A DNA stretch of 64,000 bases, taken from RUG11783 sp964599695. Lineage in GTDB: Bacteria; Bacillota; Clostridia; Oscillospirales; Ruminococcaceae. The stretch lies in contig CAZRGP010000008.1 in NCBI GenBank assembly GCA_964599695.1, positions 1 to 64,000 of the forward strand, in the 5' to 3' direction. Shown here piece by piece: positions 52,530-61,026 of this stretch (position 1 is its first letter; every line of letters begins with the position of its first letter). The position numbers and the translations under genes are program-made. The notes below the pieces were generated by a model, which searched no databases, was not told where the DNA came from, and saw only the letters and a program-made list of their open reading frames with translations.

Positions 52530-53249
52530 ATGAAAGTTTTGGTTATAATCCCGGCATATAACGAGGAAGAGAACATAAAGGGTTTAATCGCGGAATTGAA
52601 GAGCCATTATCCGGATTATGATTATGTGGTCATTAACGACTGTTCCAAAGATCATACGAAGGATATTCTAAGAGAAAACGGTTTCAACTATGTCGATCTT
52701 CCTGTGAACCTCGGCATCGGTGGAGGAGTTCAGACCGGTTATCTGTATGCAGTTCAGAATGACTATGATATTGCCGTCCAAATGGATGGGGATGGACAGC
52801 ATGATCCTGCATACCTGGGCGATCTGGTTGAGAAGGTTGCTTCAGGCGAAACCGATATGTGCATAGGTTCCAGATTTATCGCCAATGAAGGATTTCAGTC
52901 CTCAGCTTTGCGCAGATTTGGGATACGGTTTCTGAAAGTGTTGATTCGGATTTGCTGCGGTGTGACGGTTCATGACAATACTAGCGGATTCAGAGCGACG
53001 AATAAGGAACTGAATCAGTTCTATTCACAGAACTATGCGCAGGACTATCCGGAACCTGAGGCTATTATTGCGGCCGTGAACAACGGCTTTCGTGTGATGG
53101 AAGTTCCCGTTCAGATGAGGGAAAGAAAAGGTGGGGTCTCTTCGATCAACCCCATAAAGTCGGTCTATTATATGATCAAGGTCTCTCTTGCGATAATCAT
53201 ACACGGGATATTTAAAGGAAAGGAGAGAGCAAATGGAACTAGAACTTAG
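52530..53249 (+). CDS. GT2 glycosyltransferase (dolichol-phosphate mannose synthase-like)
   Basis: A 239-aa single-domain GT2. It has VIIPAYNEEENIKGL, the VVINDCSKD and VQMDGDGQHDPAYL metal region and the GSRFI and TSGFRATN patches typical of polyprenyl-phosphate glycosyltransferases. There are no clear membrane helices except a weak C-terminal hydrophobic stretch. It starts one base after the GT4 stop and overlaps DUF2304 by 17 bases. The pairing with DUF2304 is a recurring Firmicute arrangement in surface-glycan loci, probably making an undecaprenyl-phosphate sugar donor. Confidence 0.9.
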   Translation: MKVLVIIPAYNEEENIKGLIAELKSHYPDYDYVVINDCSKDHTKDILRENGFNYVDLPVNLGIGGGVQTGYLYAVQNDYDIAVQMDGDGQHDPAYLGDLVEKVASGETDMCIGSRFIANEGFQSSALRRFGIRFLKVLIRICCGVTVHDNTSGFRATNKELNQFYSQNYAQDYPEPEAIIAAVNNGFRVMEVPVQMRERKGGVSSINPIKSVYYMIKVSLAIIIHGIFKGKERANGTRT

Positions 53250-53589
53250 AGTATTTTTGGGAATCGGGGTGCTTCTATATTTTGCGCTCTTGTTCCATAT
53301 GCTTCATAAAGAATCGATCATTCTGAAATATTCGCTTTCCTGGCTGCTGTCCGGCCTGTTGTTCGTTCTGTTCCTGCTGTTTCCCGAGATCGTGTTTTCT
53401 GCTTCCAGATTGATCGGGGTATCGAACCCTGTTAATGCAGTTTTCCTCCTCTTCGCAGGTTTTGCTATTGCCATGTTGCTGTCGATCACATCCATTGTGT
53501 CCCAGGATAACGGCAAAGTCAGAAAACTGACCCAGCAGATTGCGCTGTTGGAGAACAGGATTCGCGAATTGGAGAACAAAGAAAAGTAG
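53233..53589 (+). CDS. DUF2304 membrane protein
   Basis: 118 aa. Three hydrophobic helices (about 3-22, 32-52 and 62-82) and a C-terminal coiled tail rich in Gln/Glu/Arg. This is the DUF2304 pattern, often next to a GT2 of the preceding type and thought to anchor or partner it. AAAGGAG lies 8 bases before ATG 53233. Confidence 0.85.
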   Translation: MELELRVFLGIGVLLYFALLFHMLHKESIILKYSLSWLLSGLLFVLFLLFPEIVFSASRLIGVSNPVNAVFLLFAGFAIAMLLSITSIVSQDNGKVRKLTQQIALLENRIRELENKEK

Positions 53590-53593
53590 TCAG

Positions 53594-54076
53594 ATGCAGA
53601 GTTTGAATCTGGAGTGCATAGGAACAGATCACCGTGAGGCATTCAGAAGAGTATATTCTGATCCTGAAGTGACCCGTATGAACGGGAGAACAACGGAAAT
53701 AGATGTGCTGTTTGAACGCTATCTGAACAATCCGAATTCATATGCAATCATGGGGGATGAAGGATTTCTAGGGGCTTGTTCTCTTTTTGAGACCTCATTA
53801 TCGTCTGCCATTCGTTCTCTGAGGCTTATGGAACTGGTTTACACCATTGATCCGGCTTGCTGGAATAAGGGAATTGGTACATGGGCGGTAAAGGAAGTCT
53901 GCAGAAGAGGATTTCAGGAGTTGAAGCTTGACTGTATAATTGCGGGTTGCTTTGCGGAGAACACGGCTTCTGCAAGAGTGCTTCAAAAATGTTGTTTTAA
54001 GCCTGTTTTTGTTCGTTCACCCAAATTGCCCTCAGCTACAAATAAAGAAACAATATATATAAAAGTCGGTTTGTAA
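53594..54076 (+). CDS. GNAT-family N-acetyltransferase
   Basis: 160 aa, RimJ/RimL-like GNAT. The acetyl-CoA loop region is WNKGIGTWAVKEV (a variant of the Q/RxxGxG/A motif), followed by IAGCFAENTASARVLQKCCF, the standard ENxxSxxxLxKxGF element. It is last in the glycan operon, 4 bases after DUF2304, with its C-terminal codons forming the left arm of the terminator. Given the dehydratase and aminotransferase upstream, it may acetylate the new amino group of a 4-amino sugar. Ordinary RimJ-type roles cannot be excluded. ATG 53594 is used because an upstream start would lie inside DUF2304. Confidence 0.82.
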   Translation: MQSLNLECIGTDHREAFRRVYSDPEVTRMNGRTTEIDVLFERYLNNPNSYAIMGDEGFLGACSLFETSLSSAIRSLRLMELVYTIDPACWNKGIGTWAVKEVCRRGFQELKLDCIIAGCFAENTASARVLQKCCFKPVFVRSPKLPSATNKETIYIKVGL

Positions 54077-54091
54077 AACAAACCGACTTTT
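54061..54091 (+). terminator. Terminator of the surface-glycan operon
   Basis: Perfect 13-bp stem AAAAGTCGGTTTG with complement and a 5-base loop. It overlaps the GNAT stop codon and has a T-run in the distal arm. It is usable from both strands. Confidence 0.88.
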
Positions 54092-54107
54092 AATGTTGGG
54101 ATATAGA

Positions 54108-54731
54108 TTAAATGTTTTTCATGATGATTCTTTCGATCAGATCAGAAACGTGTTCGAAAGAATCGCAGGTTTCTTCAAGTGCCTCATACAGATTCGACCA
54201 TGCAATAACGTCCAACGGGTCATGAAGGTGATCCCGGAAAAGAGCGGAAACTGCTTCTGTGAAAATTGTATCCCCGTCTTCTTCAAACATGTTGATCTTG
54301 ACGATCTTATCTCTTATAGTTACCGATTTTCTGAATTGAGAAAGCTCCGCAGCAAGCTCGACCAGCGTGTCGGCTGAGGATACGATAAGGCGGGAGAAGC
54401 GAATCGCCTGTTCAGGAACGCGTGGGACGTTATAGATATAGGCTCTGATCAGAACTTCATCGAGTGAGTCGGTGATGGTATCAATCATCTGAACCAACTC
54501 AGCTAGGTCTTCACGGTCGATAGGGGTGATAAATTCTTTTATCAGTTTGTCGTTGATATCGTGAAGTTTTAAATCTGCCTGTCTCTCAATGATATGAAGC
54601 TCTTGTCTGTCATGATCCAGGGTCATAGGATCAAAGCGCTCCAGCACGTCATTTAGCATATGGGCTGCTTTATTGGTATAAGCAACCTGTTCCTGTATTA
54701 ACTGAAAATAGTCTGTTTTATTTCTTGGCAT
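54108..54731 (-). CDS. DUF47 (PhoU-like) protein
   Basis: A 207-aa all-helical PhoU-like protein of the DUF47/TIGR00153 family, usually a partner of PiT-type low-affinity phosphate transporters. It shows long amphipathic helices with repeated acidic clusters (ITPIDREDL, MIDTITDSLDEV, EDGDTIF, EETCDSFEHV) that bind metal in this fold. No pit gene is adjacent, which is unusual. AGGAG lies 7 bases before ATG 54731. Confidence 0.9.
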   Translation of the reverse strand: MPRNKTDYFQLIQEQVAYTNKAAHMLNDVLERFDPMTLDHDRQELHIIERQADLKLHDINDKLIKEFITPIDREDLAELVQMIDTITDSLDEVLIRAYIYNVPRVPEQAIRFSRLIVSSADTLVELAAELSQFRKSVTIRDKIVKINMFEEDGDTIFTEAVSALFRDHLHDPLDVIAWSNLYEALEETCDSFEHVSDLIERIIMKNI

Positions 54732-54843
54732 CTGAAAGCTCCTACTAAAAAATGCATCAATTGTTTACTTGCCCATGAAATAATACCACATGTCGGTATT
54801 CATACACAATTCTAAATATGAAGTTATCGAATTGTTTCTGCTC

Positions 54844-54872
54844 TTGAATTCATATTGATTTCGCTGTAAAAT
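54844..54872 (+). promoter_or_regulatory. Promoter of tRNA-Leu
   Basis: -35 TTGAAT (54844-54849), 17-bp spacer, -10 TAAAAT (54867-54872), ending 10 bases before the mature tRNA. Confidence 0.8.
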
Positions 54873-54882
54873 CTTTATGTTC

Positions 54883-54969
54883 GCAGATGTGGTGGAATCG
54901 GCAGACACAAGGGACTTAAAATCCCTCGATTTTGATATCGTGCGGGTTCAAGTCCCGCCATCTGCACCA
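54883..54969 (+). tRNA. tRNA-Leu (anticodon TAA)
   Basis: 87-nt tRNA with the long variable arm of class II. The acceptor GCAGATG pairs with CATCTGC. The D arm region is TGGTGGAATCGGCAGACACA. The anticodon loop CTTAAAA gives TAA. The T arm is GCGGG-TTCAAGT-CCCGC, and the CCA end is encoded. Confidence 0.97.
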
Positions 54970-54972
54970 TAT

Positions 54973-55010
54973 AACCAATTGTTTCATAATATGAAGCGAT
55001 TGGTTTTTTT
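54973..55010 (+). terminator. Terminator of tRNA-Leu
   Basis: 9-bp stem AACCAATTG / CGATTGGTT (one G-U pair) that can continue inward, followed by TTTTT, directly after the tRNA. Confidence 0.88.
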
Positions 55011-55095
55011 GTGTAAAGATATATGAGGAATACCGTTTGATTTTACATTCTTTGCCCCGTATACTTTAAGAAGTGTAAAAAGGTGAGGTTTGATT

Positions 55096-56151
55096 ATGGA
55101 AAATGCGGCTTATCATTTTGTTTTGCGTGGCAATCCTCTGATGTGTACAGATTTTGGCCACGGAAACATTAACTATACTTTTTTGGTAACGACAGATGCC
55201 GGTTATCAGTATATCCTGCAGAGAATCAATAAGCATGTGTTTAAAGAACCAGATAAACTTATGAGCAACGTGATAGCAGTATCCGAGCATATTCGTTCCA
55301 AAGAGAACGGAGCACACAACTCTCTTCATTTTGTTCAGACGGATAAAGGTACGTTCTATTATGAGGATGAGCGCAGTCGTTTTTGGCGTTGTTACGAGTT
55401 CGTAGGCGGCCTTTGCCTGGAAGCTCCGGAGACGGAAAAGGATTTCTATGAAAGTGCAGTAGCGTTCGGAAGATTCCAGGAACAGCTTTCGGATTTCCCC
55501 GCGGATACTTTATATGAAACGATCCCTAATTTCCACAATACACCGGACAGATATCGGACACTGCATAAAGCAGCCGAAGAAGACGCGTGCGATAGAGTGA
55601 AGAATGTTCATATAGAACTGGACTACTTGTGCTCCATGGAGGATGAGGCGAGCCGTATCCAGAGAATGCTGGAAAGCGGAGAGCTTCCCCTCAGGGTGAC
55701 GCATAATGACACAAAACTGAACAATGTTTTGCTTGATCCCAAGACTCGGAAGGCACTGTGTGTTCTTGATTTGGATACTGTGATGCCTGGAACCAGTTTG
55801 TTCGATTTCGGCGATTCCGTTCGTTTCGGAGCGGCAACAGCTGAGGAGGATACTCAGGAACTGAGTCAAATGGGTCTGGATCTGAATCTGTTTGAGACCT
55901 ATGTAAAAGGCTATCTTGCAGCATGTCACAGTTTAACTAAGGAGGAGGTGGCAATGCTTCCGGATGGGGCGCTTACCATTACGCTGGAACTGGCTTGTCG
56001 CTTCCTTACCGACTATCTTGAAGGGGATCATTATTTCAAAACACTTTATCCGGATCACAATCTTGTGAGAGCTCGTGCGCAGATAAAGCTCGCGCAGGAT
56101 ATGGACAGAAAGAAACAAGAGATGCAAAGCATCGTTGGCAGATATGTTTGA
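55096..56151 (+). CDS. APH-fold sugar kinase, N-acetylhexosamine 1-kinase (NahK)-like
   Basis: A 351-aa aminoglycoside-phosphotransferase-fold kinase. The glycine-loop region GHGNINYTFLV and the ILQRINKHVFK lysine match NahK-type sugar 1-kinases better than antibiotic kinases. The catalytic loop is THNDTKLNNVLLD and the metal aspartate is in VLDLDTVMPG, followed by FDFGDSVR. All residues for phosphotransfer look intact. The likely product is a hexosamine or hexose 1-phosphate. The open frame begins at TTG 55090; ATG 55096 is preferred, with AGGTGAGG 7 bases upstream. A ROK-type gene follows after 11 bases. Confidence 0.86.
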   Translation: MENAAYHFVLRGNPLMCTDFGHGNINYTFLVTTDAGYQYILQRINKHVFKEPDKLMSNVIAVSEHIRSKENGAHNSLHFVQTDKGTFYYEDERSRFWRCYEFVGGLCLEAPETEKDFYESAVAFGRFQEQLSDFPADTLYETIPNFHNTPDRYRTLHKAAEEDACDRVKNVHIELDYLCSMEDEASRIQRMLESGELPLRVTHNDTKLNNVLLDPKTRKALCVLDLDTVMPGTSLFDFGDSVRFGAATAEEDTQELSQMGLDLNLFETYVKGYLAACHSLTKEEVAMLPDGALTITLELACRFLTDYLEGDHYFKTLYPDHNLVRARAQIKLAQDMDRKKQEMQSIVGRYV

Positions 56152-56162
56152 GGAAATAATAG

Positions 56163-57572
56163 ATGGAGTATCTTGGTATTCATTACGAAGTAGATAACAT
56201 TCCGGAGCTGGATTCGGAATTCATTCCGCTTGGGAAATGGATGGAAGCGTTTCTGAAGCAGGCGGATTATCCCGTTAAAGTAGGAATCGAACGCCAGGGA
56301 AAAATCACCGTTCGTGAGACAAGGATCTGCGGCACGGATGATATGTTTGAAGCGGATTACAGATACCTTGAAAGGTATATTAAATTTCTTCTTTGGTCGA
56401 TTGGCGGTTATACGATCTACCTGTCCGGAACTGATCGGATCGTCGACAGATTAAAGAAGGAATACGTGTATGACGAAAAGGATCCTTCGAAGAACGGAAA
56501 GAGATGGTTTGACGTTCAATTTATGGAGGATGTATTTGAGAAGACGATCACGATCGTAAGCGTTCCTCACGATGAGTTTCCAGAGGAGGTCGACGAGACG
56601 GTATCTATCGGAGGCCATTTGGACGGAAACAGGATCGGACTGGATCTAGGCGGTTCCGATTTGAAGGTTTCCCTCGTAAAAGGCGGAAAAGAGATCTTCT
56701 CTGAGGAAAGGGTCTGGCATCCCAAGACACAGACGAATCCGAAGTATCACTATGACTTCATTACGGATATTCTGAAGGAAAGCGAACAGAAACTTGGGAA
56801 AGTGGATGCGATAGGTATATCTACCGCTGGCGTTCTGATAGGAAATGATCTTCGGCTCTCCTCTTTGTTTATAAAGGTTCCCAGGGAAGATAAAGAAGCC
56901 TGGAAACAAGTGCATTCGGTATATGACAATGTGGCTAAAACAGTAGGGGATGGAAGCGTTCCTGTGGTCGCTGCGAACGACGGAGATATTACAGCCCTTG
57001 CCGGAGCACTTAGCTTCGGAAAGAACAACGTTCTTGGATTGGCTTTCGGAACCAGCATTGCGGGCGGTTTTGTGAACGAGGAGGGGAATATTCTCGGATG
57101 GTTCAATGAACTGGCTTTTGCTCCCGTGGATCTTAATGAGAACGCAGCCATGGATGAGTGGAGTTTCGATATCGGTGTTGCGTGCAAGTATCTGTCACAG
57201 GACGGTGTGATTAAACTTGCTCCAAGAGCCGGATTCGAGTTTGAAGACGGAATGACGCCGGCAGAAAAACTGTCCTTCATGCAGGCTCAAGTCAATGAGG
57301 GATCGGAACAAGCTCGGAAGGTGTTCAGATCGATCGGATGTTATCTCGCCCATATCATTCCTCTATATCGCATGTTCTACAATTTTGACAACCTTCTTCT
57401 CCTTGGCAGGGTCCTGTCTGGCGAAGGAGGAGAGATCATACTTAAAGAATGCAATAGGGTTTTGGTACAGGAATATCCCACCGTTGCATCCGAAGTTGAA
57501 ATCATCCTTCCTGACGAAAAGACAAGAAAAGTAGGGCAGGCATTTGCTGCAGCTTCGCTCCCGGAGATTTAA
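56163..57572 (+). CDS. ROK-type sugar kinase-like protein with unusual N-terminal domain
   Basis: 469 aa, longer than the 300-320 aa of ROK kinases. Residues 1-155 form a domain that I do not recognise. It is not a DNA-binding HTH, so this is not a NagC/XylR-type repressor. The ROK/actin-fold part starts at RIGLDLGGSDLKVSLV and continues with AIGISTAGV, VAANDGDITALAG (catalytic Asp) and GLAFGTSIAGGFV. The zinc-binding CxCGxxGC of most ROK kinases is absent. It sits 11 bases after the NahK-like gene with TGAGGAAAT before the ATG. The two may act in series on the same amino sugar. Confidence 0.82.
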   Translation: MEYLGIHYEVDNIPELDSEFIPLGKWMEAFLKQADYPVKVGIERQGKITVRETRICGTDDMFEADYRYLERYIKFLLWSIGGYTIYLSGTDRIVDRLKKEYVYDEKDPSKNGKRWFDVQFMEDVFEKTITIVSVPHDEFPEEVDETVSIGGHLDGNRIGLDLGGSDLKVSLVKGGKEIFSEERVWHPKTQTNPKYHYDFITDILKESEQKLGKVDAIGISTAGVLIGNDLRLSSLFIKVPREDKEAWKQVHSVYDNVAKTVGDGSVPVVAANDGDITALAGALSFGKNNVLGLAFGTSIAGGFVNEEGNILGWFNELAFAPVDLNENAAMDEWSFDIGVACKYLSQDGVIKLAPRAGFEFEDGMTPAEKLSFMQAQVNEGSEQARKVFRSIGCYLAHIIPLYRMFYNFDNLLLLGRVLSGEGGEIILKECNRVLVQEYPTVASEVEIILPDEKTRKVGQAFAAASLPEI

Positions 57573-57585
57573 GAACTTAAAAAAC

Positions 57586-57623
57586 AGCAAGGCGTTTCCG
57601 GTTCACAGCGGAAACGCCTTGCT
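57586..57623. terminator. Bidirectional terminator between ROK and U32 genes
   Basis: Perfect 15-bp stem AGCAAGGCGTTTCCG with complement and an 8-base loop. TTTG follows on the plus strand and GTTTTTT on the minus strand. Confidence 0.9.
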
Positions 57624-57643
57624 TTGTAGGTGGAGTTTTAGTT

Positions 57644-58870
57644 TTATACGGACTTTACGTTTGGATCGCTTCTGATCTTTCTGATGAAGGAATCGGTTGG
57701 AACGGAAAAGGGAAGGTGAGCGATGACAACCATCTGCGCATGGTTGGCGCATTCTATAGTGGCGCCTTGCTCATCGCAGAGCTGACCGATATTCAGTGTG
57801 TATACATGTCCATCCGGAGTAAGGATATTGACTTCGTCGTTTGCATAGAACCGGTTTCTCTGAATGATACGTGTATTTCCATTTGTGTCGCTCTCAGCAA
57901 CGATTCCAATGACATCACAAGAGGAAATGTAGGAGGAGTTTTCAGGATACTGCTGAGCCGGAGAAAGATAGAATCCGGTAGAATAAGGTCTGTGGCTTAC
58001 CATCTCAACCTCCTGATACCATTCATCGGCAAGAGGCATTCTGCTTTCATATGCATCGATCGCGTGACGGTATGCAGCGGTGGTTGAAGCGACATAGTAG
58101 GACGACTTTGTTCTTCCTTCTATCTTAAGGCTGTTTACCCCTGCCTCGATGAGAGAGGGTATAATGTGAATCGTACAGAGATCCTTGGAATTGAGGATGA
58201 ATGTGCCTCCGTCTTCGGTGATTTCGTAGTACTCACCGGGACGGTTTTCTTCGACTAGATGATATCTCCATCTGCAGGGTTGAGCGCACATTCCCCGGTT
58301 GGCATCCCTTCCGGTGAGGTAGGTCGATAAAAGGCACCTTCCTGAGAAGGAAACACACATGGAACCATGGCAAAAAGCTTCAATCTGGAGATCGTCGGGC
58401 AATTGCTCCCGCATGGAAGCGATATCTTTCAGACTGGTTTCACGGGCGAGGACGATCCTTTTTGCTCCAAGATCATATAGGGCTTTCGCAGTCTCAGAGT
58501 TCATTATGCCGACTTGGGTGCTTGCGTGTATGTCTACAGAAGGGCAGTATTTTTTGCACAGGCTGATCACTCCCAGGTCTGCAACGATAACACCGTCTGC
58601 ACCTATTCTTTCCAAAAGTTCCAGGAAAGACGGAAGGTTACGAATTTCTTCATTCGTTGGTATGGTATTGCAGGTGATGTAAGCCTTGACCCCATGCGAA
58701 TGGCAATATTTCAACGCCTGCTCCAGTTCTTGATCCGAAAAGTTGGATGTTCCCGCACGCATTCCAAACTGATGCCCTGCCAGATAGACGGCATTGGCTC
58801 CGTAGGAAACAGCCATTTTCAACTTTTCCATGTCTCCCGCTGGGGATAACAACTCCGGATGATAACTCAT
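57644..58870 (-). CDS. U32 family protein (short, TrhP-type)
   Basis: A 408-aa member of peptidase family U32, whose bacterial members are now linked mainly to RNA hydroxylation (TrhP makes 5-hydroxyuridine in tRNA, RlhA acts on 23S rRNA) rather than proteolysis. The N-terminal ELLSPAGDMEKLKMAVSYGA, the U32 signature EAFCHGSMCVSFSGRCLLS and NRGMCAQPCRW provide the conserved cysteines. A GKTE-like KIEGRTKSSYYVA follows. ATG 58870 is used, AGAGG lying 5 bases upstream; the frame is open 2 codons more to a GTG. It is divergent from a second, longer U32 gene. Confidence 0.9.
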   Translation of the reverse strand: MSYHPELLSPAGDMEKLKMAVSYGANAVYLAGHQFGMRAGTSNFSDQELEQALKYCHSHGVKAYITCNTIPTNEEIRNLPSFLELLERIGADGVIVADLGVISLCKKYCPSVDIHASTQVGIMNSETAKALYDLGAKRIVLARETSLKDIASMREQLPDDLQIEAFCHGSMCVSFSGRCLLSTYLTGRDANRGMCAQPCRWRYHLVEENRPGEYYEITEDGGTFILNSKDLCTIHIIPSLIEAGVNSLKIEGRTKSSYYVASTTAAYRHAIDAYESRMPLADEWYQEVEMVSHRPYSTGFYLSPAQQYPENSSYISSCDVIGIVAESDTNGNTRIIQRNRFYANDEVNILTPDGHVYTLNIGQLCDEQGATIECANHAQMVVIAHLPFSVPTDSFIRKIRSDPNVKSV

Positions 58871-58983
58871 AGTCACCTCTGTGTATGGTTAGTTCTTGTT
58901 TGCTTATTATAGCAGTTAAGCGGCAAGTGTTGCGGGCAATATGTTATATTTAATTATAGTACTTACAATCCAAGGGAGGAGCA

Positions 58984-61026
58984 ATGGCAGTTTTACCTGA
59001 AATTTTGGCACCTGTTGGAGGAATGGAACAGCTCTATGCCGCGGTAAGGTGTGGTGCTGATGCGGTCTATTTGGGTACGAAGCATTTCAATGCGCGGAGA
59101 AACGCTGCAAATTTCACTGAGGAAGAGTTTGCTGATGTAGTAAAGTATTGCCATATCAGGGGTGTTGATGTGAATGTCACGATCAACACAATGATTTACG
59201 ATGATGAAATGAGCCAAATGGAAGAAGCAGCGGAACTGGTCGCATCGGCGGGAGTGGATGGTGTAATCATACAGGACCTGGCAGTACTCGACTTGTTCAG
59301 GAGAAAATATCCGCAGATCAAGAGAATCGCATCCACTCAGATGGCGGTTCACAACAGAGATGGTGCAAAGTTTGTGGAAGACCTGGGATTTGATACGCTT
59401 GTTCTGGCCAGAGAGCTGTCCAAAGACGAAATCAGGGACATCATCGAGAATACATCTCTTTCGACAGAAGCATTCATTCATGGCGCTCATTGTATGAGCG
59501 TTTCCGGAATGTGTTATGTTTCTTCTATGCTTGGTGAGAGAAGTGGGAACAGAGGGCTGTGTGCGCAGCCTTGTAGATTGGATTGGAAATGCGGGGATAG
59601 GGATTATGTATTGTCGTTAAAAGATCTGAGTTTGATACACCATGTTCAGGAACTTGCAGAAATTGGGGTGGATTCTTTTAAAATCGAAGGGAGGATGAAA
59701 CGTCCCGAGTATGTTGCTGCCGCAGTAACTGCATGCAGAAAAGCGTTACATGGAGAGCCATACGATGAAAATGTTTTAAAGGTTGTTTTCTCGAGAAGCG
59801 GATTCACGGATGGTTACTTCACAGGGAAACGCGACGCTACAATGTTCGGAGTGAGAACGAAGGATGATGTTTTGTCGTCAGGTTCAATTCTTAAAGACTT
59901 GAAGAAACTGTATGAGAAAGAACAGCAGGTGATTCCTGTAGATATCGTTTCCCGGATTGAAGGGGAGACACTGTATGTGGAAATGCGTGACGATAGAGGA
60001 AATGTCGCAACTACAGAGCTTGTCGGTGTCGAAAAAGCCCAAAAACACAGTACCACTTCGCTTGAAGTGTCCAACAGTCTTTCGAAACTTGGAGGTACCC
60101 CGTTTTATGCTCGCCAGACCGAGGTTGTAATCCCCGAGGGTGTTTTCCTCTCTGCCTCGAGTATAAACCAGATGCGTCGCGATGCTGTCGCACAGCTGGA
60201 GGAATTGAGGGGAAAGAGAAAAGAGTGTGAAAAAAGAAAAAGGTATGTTTCTGCGGAAACAGTGACCCACCCCAAAGGGGCTAGGGAAGCATGGGCGCGT
60301 TTTTCCAATATTGAACAGCTGCAGTTAGGCAGTTCGTTTGATCGTATTATTGTTCCGGAATGGATCATCAATCCCGGAAATATTGACATAATGAATCCTG
60401 CCAAAACGATAATTGAGCTTCCTGCAGTCATTTTCCCTGAAGATTATGCAGGACTCATGGCGCATATGGAAGAACTGGAAAAACGGGGATTTCGTCAACT
60501 GTATGTTAACAATCCATATGGAATAGAGATCGCGCGTAAATTCTCAATGGAATTCCATGGTGGTTTTGGAATGAACATTGCTAATGGGATAGCGTTAAAC
60601 ACTATGCTTTTCTGCGGGGCGATGTCGCAAACAGTATCTATGGAACTGAGTAATAAAAGGATAGAAGCGCTGGAGAGGCCTTTGCCTTTATCGATGATTG
60701 TTTACGGAAAGCTACCTCTTATGCGTTTCCGCAATTGTCCCGTCCGTGCTTCCATAGGGTGCGGAAAATGTCTTGGAAAAGGACAGTTAAAGGACCGATT
60801 TGGAAATACATTCCAGATTGAGTGTTGCGACAAGCGTACGAGTTCGCTCCTAAACAGTGTACCGATCTATATTATGGATAAGCGAGTACCGGATATAGAT
60901 ATTCAGATTTATTGGTTTACTACTGAAACTCCTGCTGAGATAAAGAATGTTATCGACACGTCTGAAAAAGGTTTAATTCCCGATTTCAAGCGAACAAGAG
61001 GCTTATACTACAGGGAGGTCATGTGA
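58984..61026 (+). CDS. U32 family protein (long form)
   Basis: 680 aa. The first 290 residues repeat the U32 barrel: EILAPVGGMEQLYAAVRCGA, EAFIHGAHCMSVSGMCYVSS, NRGLCAQPCRLDWKC, FKIEGRMKRPEYVA. A beta-rich middle domain (about 300-400, DUF3656-like) and a C-terminal half with ten or so family residues and several cysteines (CPVRASIGCGKC, IECCDK) follow. Long U32 proteins of this kind accompany the short form in many Firmicutes. GGGAGGAGC before ATG 58984 is one of the strongest ribosome binding sites in the window. The acyltransferase gene overlaps its stop by one base. Confidence 0.9.
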   Translation: MAVLPEILAPVGGMEQLYAAVRCGADAVYLGTKHFNARRNAANFTEEEFADVVKYCHIRGVDVNVTINTMIYDDEMSQMEEAAELVASAGVDGVIIQDLAVLDLFRRKYPQIKRIASTQMAVHNRDGAKFVEDLGFDTLVLARELSKDEIRDIIENTSLSTEAFIHGAHCMSVSGMCYVSSMLGERSGNRGLCAQPCRLDWKCGDRDYVLSLKDLSLIHHVQELAEIGVDSFKIEGRMKRPEYVAAAVTACRKALHGEPYDENVLKVVFSRSGFTDGYFTGKRDATMFGVRTKDDVLSSGSILKDLKKLYEKEQQVIPVDIVSRIEGETLYVEMRDDRGNVATTELVGVEKAQKHSTTSLEVSNSLSKLGGTPFYARQTEVVIPEGVFLSASSINQMRRDAVAQLEELRGKRKECEKRKRYVSAETVTHPKGAREAWARFSNIEQLQLGSSFDRIIVPEWIINPGNIDIMNPAKTIIELPAVIFPEDYAGLMAHMEELEKRGFRQLYVNNPYGIEIARKFSMEFHGGFGMNIANGIALNTMLFCGAMSQTVSMELSNKRIEALERPLPLSMIVYGKLPLMRFRNCPVRASIGCGKCLGKGQLKDRFGNTFQIECCDKRTSSLLNSVPIYIMDKRVPDIDIQIYWFTTETPAEIKNVIDTSEKGLIPDFKRTRGLYYREVM

